A stretch of 64,000 nt of DNA from Choristoneura fumiferana (taxonomy: Eukaryota; Arthropoda; Insecta; Lepidoptera; Tortricidae), in the NCBI RefSeq assembly GCF_025370935.1, contig NC_133499.1, positions 8,237,856 to 8,301,855 on the forward strand. The letters run 5' to 3'. The notes below the pieces were generated by a model. The model saw nothing but the letters and a program-made list of their open reading frames with translations. It did not search any database and had not been told where the DNA came from. Numbering within the stretch: position 1 is the first letter of the stretch; each line of letters starts with the position of its first letter. This document shows positions 61,101-64,000 of the stretch, piece after piece. The position numbers and the translations under genes are program-made.

Positions 61101-61510
61101 AGTACCACCAAAAATTTATGCATCCGGGAGTACAAACGCTTCAAAACTTGCTCGCTAAGAATTTCTGGATACTCTCGCCAAAGCGCGCGATCCGGTCAGT
61201 CGTATCGAAATGTTTAAAATGCTTTCGCGTTCGTCCTACAAGCGCGTCTGCACCTTTCATGGGGGACCTCCCTTCTTACAGAATTAACGCATTAAAACCG
61301 TTCTTAAGCGCCGCCGTCGACTACGGCGGACCTTTCGACGTATCTCTCGGTCGTGGGCGGGGAAATAAAACGTACAAAGCGTACATTTGCGTCTTTGTAT
61401 GCACAGCTACTAAGGCCGTTCATGCAGAACTCGCCACCGAACTTACGACAGAAGCGTTCCTCGCCGCACTAAGACGTTTCGTAGCACGCCGCGGACACTG
61501 CGCAAACTAG
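58166..61510 (+). CDS. BEL/Pao gag-pol polyprotein, deleted form
   Basis: 1114 residues from the ATG at 58166 (an upstream GTG at 58157 is in frame but less likely). Order: gag with a DUF1759-type region (residues ~110-280), Cys/His zinc knuckles (~315-380, CAVC..H..C and CILC), an aspartic-protease-like region with LLDCAS (~436) where most relatives have D-S/T-G, reverse transcriptase up to motif A FTADVKQMY (~775), then an in-frame junction near residues 805-830 directly into the pre-integrase region, the HHCC zinc site (HQKFMH..CLKC, ~981-1015) and the first integrase aspartate (AAVDYGGPFD, ~1049). The YxDD motif and RNase H are absent. The frame ends in the integrase core at 61510. BEL pol frames are normally several hundred residues longer. 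Confidence 0.9.
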   Translation: MSKTQDRELGAELADPARVARDYALMRLEYLVAANDGELRLCSDNDFETISGEYHSAMRQVLCSMPLNMHREEFRTTQVFDANLRAVRARWTELQSDRAVKPVQEAPPSHAARLPKINIRDFDGKLENWVSFRQLYESLIHRRPDLADVEKLHYLLTIVKNEAYDLIKNYPLTNESYGVAYSALCRKYNKTRQIATVYFEKLVNCEPVRSSRDLDRVIRTFTENLMILNSYKLPDKNFMLVHLLWSKLDKATKEQFELEHNSDGVPDFDVLGQFIEKRRRALENVGTISPPANIPTPAGNKTNSKHKTAFVAAAVSCAVCKGSHHILTCPTFLKYSPGDRFTFAKQSRLCILCLSSAHSVKRCRSKQRCEHCRYSHHTLLHFHKPEQPSIMNKSAGAADEAIAMVAGPATGPTLFATAVVLVTDRTGKRVPVRVLLDCASACNFISEQCVNRLGLKASKAKHIVSGIGQALAEPSGTLSCTISSNTDEHNSTFSFEAYVLPTICSDMPTGHIKPSSWLTNRDLAFADPCWNEPGPIDMLLGVDVFASSLRPGLIQGDPGQPTVIKTIFGWIVMGGGALDISRPRRGSCHVTTKITENLSLDDSIRRFWELEDVHTSTNVLLSKNDALCEQHFATNYRRTEEGRYIVPLPFADLTSKPIFNGSRAIALKRFSLLEKKLQLNSELSKSYAACMEDYEACGHLERCDPPANDSGHCFYIPHHGILRLSSTSTPLRVVFDASARDVRGISLNDTLLAGPKLQKNIFHLLLRFRWHAVVFTADVKQMYRQILVFPEDAEYQRILWRRRKPPEARIRVSSAEADAWPRSASSVDTDSYLGEQKLVPLVARSSEETPSVILLNKFSSLKTLERVVAYCLRYIHNLKHRLSKNKAITGPITPVEVTRALMALIKFSQMNHFSSEIELLKVHKFNSLSKTLKKLSPFVDDAGLLRVGGRLSRAFVDFDIKHPLLLPRDDRLTVPLIEEYHQKFMHPGVQTLQNLLAKNFWILSPKRAIRSVVSKCLKCFRVRPTSASAPFMGDLPSYRINALKPFLSAAVDYGGPFDVSLGRGRGNKTYKAYICVFVCTATKAVHAELATELTTEAFLAALRRFVARRGHCAN

Positions 61511-61796
61511 TTTCCGATCAAGGAAAAAAAATGCATCAAGATTTCTGGCAAGGTGGTCCCAAGAATACATGCATACGCTGCAGCAGCGAATGAAATGGCA
61601 CGATAGGCAGGTTGCCCGAGAAAAGGGCGCACTAGTCCTTGTCCTTAACGAACAAACCAGCCCCATGAAGTGGCCTTTAGGTCGCATCGTAGATACCCAT
61701 CCTGGAGCTGACGGCATAGTGCGCGTCGTGACCGTGCGCACCGCTTGCGGTCTTTATAAACGACCAGTCGTAAAGCTTTGCCCCCTGCCTACCTAA
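61511..61796 (+). pseudogene. BEL/Pao integrase C-terminal remnant, out of frame
   Basis: After the stop at 61510 another frame shows LVSDQG, the position of the second catalytic aspartate, then jumps to a DUF5641-like end (LQQRMKWHDRQVAREKG, MKWPLGRIVDTHPG, VKLCPLP, stop at 61796). The core between them, including the catalytic glutamate, is deleted. Confidence 0.85.
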
Positions 61797-61886
61797 CTCC
61801 ATCGCTACTATCGCTCGTAGTAATCCTACTTTCCATCTCTTTATTTACTTTTTTATCGTTTAACCTAGTTAAAATACAGCGTATTT

Positions 61887-61898
61887 GGTGGGCGGAAA
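61887..61898 (+). other. Polypurine tract of the BEL element
   Basis: GGTGGGCGGAAA immediately precedes the 3' LTR TG, as needed for plus-strand priming; two pyrimidines interrupt it. Confidence 0.65.
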
Positions 61899-62497
61899 TG
61901 TTCAGTATTGCCAGATGTCAGGAGCCTTTACCTCCTAATATTTTTTATTCACGGTGGCCACACCTTAATTGTTAAACTACCGACATCCGAATAACCGCTC
62001 CCCTCCACTTTTTCGATAACAAAACCAGCTGACTCGTCAGCTGGAGCGCCATTCATTCTCTATTTTTTAATATTATTTTAAGAATTTGAATTGTAACAGC
62101 CGTTACGCTGCCCAAACTTTACAAGCTTTCCTTCAAACCGTAGTTTTTAAATTTAACGTAAGCTCAGTGCTGCTGCTGAAGCCTCCCTGCACCCCTGCGC
62201 TGATCTGAAGGCTAAGTACGACACCAGAGGTAAGAGTTAACAGTGATTCCGGAGGAGCTGAAGACTTCGAGCCAACGGTGCCCGTTACCGACGCCCTAAG
62301 ATCCTGCCCTGCAGCAGACGAGGAGTTCTCAGGTGAGAGCTTCCTACAGCAGCTATTATTTCGCGTGCTTTTCATTTTATTTATTAATTTGTCGCGGGAC
62401 GCCATATTTTGCTTCCGGCACGTTCCTTCACCATCCCGACTTTCCTCTCGTTGCTCTTTCGAAATTTCTATACAGTCCACTTCCCCTTTCTCGCACA
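61899..62497 (+). repeat. BEL/Pao 3' LTR, 599 bp
   Basis: Same ends and interior as the 5' LTR with one substitution and two single-base deletions. Followed by CTTAC and the rest of the target SINE. Confidence 0.93.
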
Positions 62498-62519
62498 CTT
62501 ACTTTGGGACTAGGTCAAT
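62498..62519 (+). mobile_element. SINE family 2, part after the BEL element
   Basis: CTTACTTTGGGACTAGGTCAAT continues the SINE from 56272. The remainder of its 3' end (GGTGTGAATTGTCCCGTG) is displaced to 62941 by a MITE. Confidence 0.75.
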
Positions 62520-62937
62520 GAGGCTATCGTTTTTGTTCTCACTAGATGGCGCACTGTTGCGTGAGGTTTTTAAGTATGGCTTTCAAAGTCTGTTATTACG
62601 GGCGTGAAAAACAAAGTTTAGATTAAAATCATATTTAATACACCTTAAAGCCGTACCATAAAAATATATAGCATGCCACAGTGTTCCATAGTCCCCGTTT
62701 TTGTTCGGAAAAAAGGGAGGACAAATGTTTCCGAAAGATAAAACTGTCTCAAAACACAGACATTAATTGCCCCGGAACGCAATTTGCCATAATCAATTTC
62801 AGGTATTGCAAAATATTCACAAAATTATTCTAATTATAAATAAACCCGCTTTGCTCACCCAAAAACTATGAGATTGACATTTCAGACCTCACGCTACACT
62901 AGCGCCTCTAGTGGTGAATTCATACGCGATAGCCCTC
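62520..62937 (-). mobile_element. CAATGAGGGCTA element nested in the SINE
   Basis: Same family as 21690-22114 in opposite orientation: ATTACGGGCGTGAAAA, AAAGGGAGGACAAATG and GATAGCCCTCATTG. Together with the BEL element it makes a three-layer nest in one SINE. Confidence 0.7.
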
Positions 62938-63239
62938 ATTGGTGTGAATTGTCCCGTGATATTTATTTATTTTATTTTTATATGTTGTTTGTTACTTCTT
63001 ATGCTCATAGACATTTGCTGTTAAATGCCTAAACAAGAGGGAGACAACATCATTTTTGTTCCGTCCCGGGCTGATACCTACCCACACTACGCCACTCACT
63101 GTGTAGCATAAGAACTTCACAATGAGTATATCAGTAACAGTCCATCATACTAGTTAAGGATGTAAATGAAATTTGCATGCAGTGTGGTGCCACCTAGCGT
63201 GAAATAGTGGAAAGAGTTGACAGCTGTTTATAAAAAAAG
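62938..63239. other. SINE 3' end and sequence without a gene
   Basis: ATTGGTGTGAATTGTCCCGT, GATATTTATTTATTT is the SINE family 2 end. The rest shows no coding or repeat signal I can name. Confidence 0.5.
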
Positions 63240-63546
63240 TCATCATCATCCCAGCCTATATATGTCCCACTGCTGGGCACAGGCCTCCTCTCAGAACGAG
63301 AGGGCTTGGGCCATAGTTCCCACGCGGGCCCAGTGCGGATTGGGAACTTCACACGCACCATTGAATTGCTTCGCAGGTTTGTGCAGGTTTCCTCACGATG
63401 TTTTCCTTCACCGCAAAGCTCGTGGTAAACTTCAAATGTAATTCCGCACATGAATTTCGAAAAACTCAGAGGTGCGAGCCGGGGTTTGAACCCACGACCC
63501 TCTGCTTGAGAGGCGATAGGTCAAACCACTAGGCCACCACGGCTTC
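63240..63546 (-). mobile_element. SINE family 1, complete, minus strand
   Basis: Head at the right (CCACTAGGCCACCACGGCTTC; GGGGTTTGAACCCACGACC), tail at the left (CATCATCATCCCAGCC, CCCACTGCTGGGCACAGGCC). The best-preserved member of the family here. Confidence 0.8.
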
Positions 63547-64000
63547 TATAAAAAAAAAAGAAAAAAACTTTACGAAAAGTTTTAGATTCGCCACTGCTTA
63601 TTAAATTCAAAGACATTGACATAACTATAACTCAGTTCAACTTATGATCAGCATGTCTCATTGACTTGCCAGTTCCTCTTCTTTTTTTTAAATTAAATAC
63701 TAGTGCGTCCATACTTTAAATACGTGCTTTTGCAATACGATGCACTTGATGATACGCTAATATGGTACAAATGTAGACCTCATCCTTGTGTCTCGCCAAT
63801 GTAGATGCCTTGTGTGTCGCCCCACACTTAATCAGTCTGGACAGGCAAAATATTGCTAGATGGGGTTAGTATCGTGAGATCCGTTCCACGTTAAGTATGC
63901 TTGCCGATTGGCTCATTTATATACTCAACTTCAACTTTAACTTTTTTGCTTAATGGACAACGGTCGCTTTAGGTTAGCAACCATTACTGCAATGACACCT
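63547..64000. other. No feature seen
   Basis: AT-rich sequence with an A-run at 63550. No open frame with conserved motifs, no repeat family or RNA signature recognised. Confidence 0.4.

Larger units (their letters stand above)
56273..62497 (+). mobile_element. BEL/Pao LTR retrotransposon, internally deleted
   Basis: Two LTRs starting TGTTCAGTATTGCC and ending CTCGCACA (56273-56873, 61899-62497) flank a leader and one gag-pol frame. The target duplication CTTAC is intact (56268-56272, 62498-62502). The LTRs differ by one substitution and two single-base indels, so insertion is recent. The internal region lacks the reverse transcriptase active-site half, RNase H and much of the integrase core, so the element cannot move on its own. 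LTRs, primer site and polypurine tract are intact, so it could in principle be copied by a full relative. No env-like frame is present. Confidence 0.93.

Noticed and set aside
56273..62497. Endogenous retrovirus with an envelope gene
   Set aside because: No third frame with signal peptide, membrane segment or fusion motif exists between the integrase remnant (61796) and the 3' LTR. It is a BEL/Pao retrotransposon.

Overview
The window is AT-rich, repeat-saturated insect DNA, almost certainly from a moth or butterfly. It is dense with tRNA-headed SINEs, CTAG-ended Helitrons, RTE-type LINE 3' ends, Harbinger- and hAT-type MITEs and GGTTCCGTACCC-type repeats that I know as lepidopteran. Only two host genes could be built, both by following splice sites across introns.

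Layout. Positions 1-4114 hold repeats and a broken Tc1-like transposon. Positions 4115-23181 (segment A) and 23673-41911 (segment B) are two direct copies of one ~18-19 kb locus, separated by 491 bases that end in a 10-base N gap. Both copies carry minus-strand exons 2-10 of an FIBP homologue (acidic FGF intracellular-binding protein). The only exon 1 lies beyond B at 43531-43694, so the complete 351-residue model reads from 43694 down to 26905. A carries exons 2-10 with exon 7 duplicated. Exons are nearly identical, while introns differ by clean transposon presence/absence, many 1-2 base indels and one flipped palindrome loop. With the N gap at the junction, the simplest reading is two haplotypes of one locus left end to end by the assembler; a recent tandem duplication is the alternative.

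Positions 43700-52400 are mostly non-coding. They include an inverted duplication at 47.8-48.8 kb with a MITE insertion whose empty site is preserved in the other arm. Positions 52497-56000 encode a two-exon, 554-residue poly-C2H2 zinc-finger protein; its intron holds two SINE-family insertions, a further SINE 3' end next to the acceptor, and a 26-bp minisatellite. Positions 56273-62497 are a BEL/Pao LTR retrotransposon with near-identical LTRs and a 5-bp target duplication, inserted into a tRNA-headed SINE. It has lost parts of the reverse transcriptase/RNase H and integrase regions. The end of the window is again SINE and MITE sequence.

The most unusual signal is a palindromic element in Fibp intron 8 (9400-9887 in A, 28481-28968 in B). 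One arm carries a hammerhead-ribozyme-like motif, and the central loop has opposite orientation in the two copies, which moves the complete motif to the other arm and strand. It resembles the terminal repeats of Penelope-like elements.
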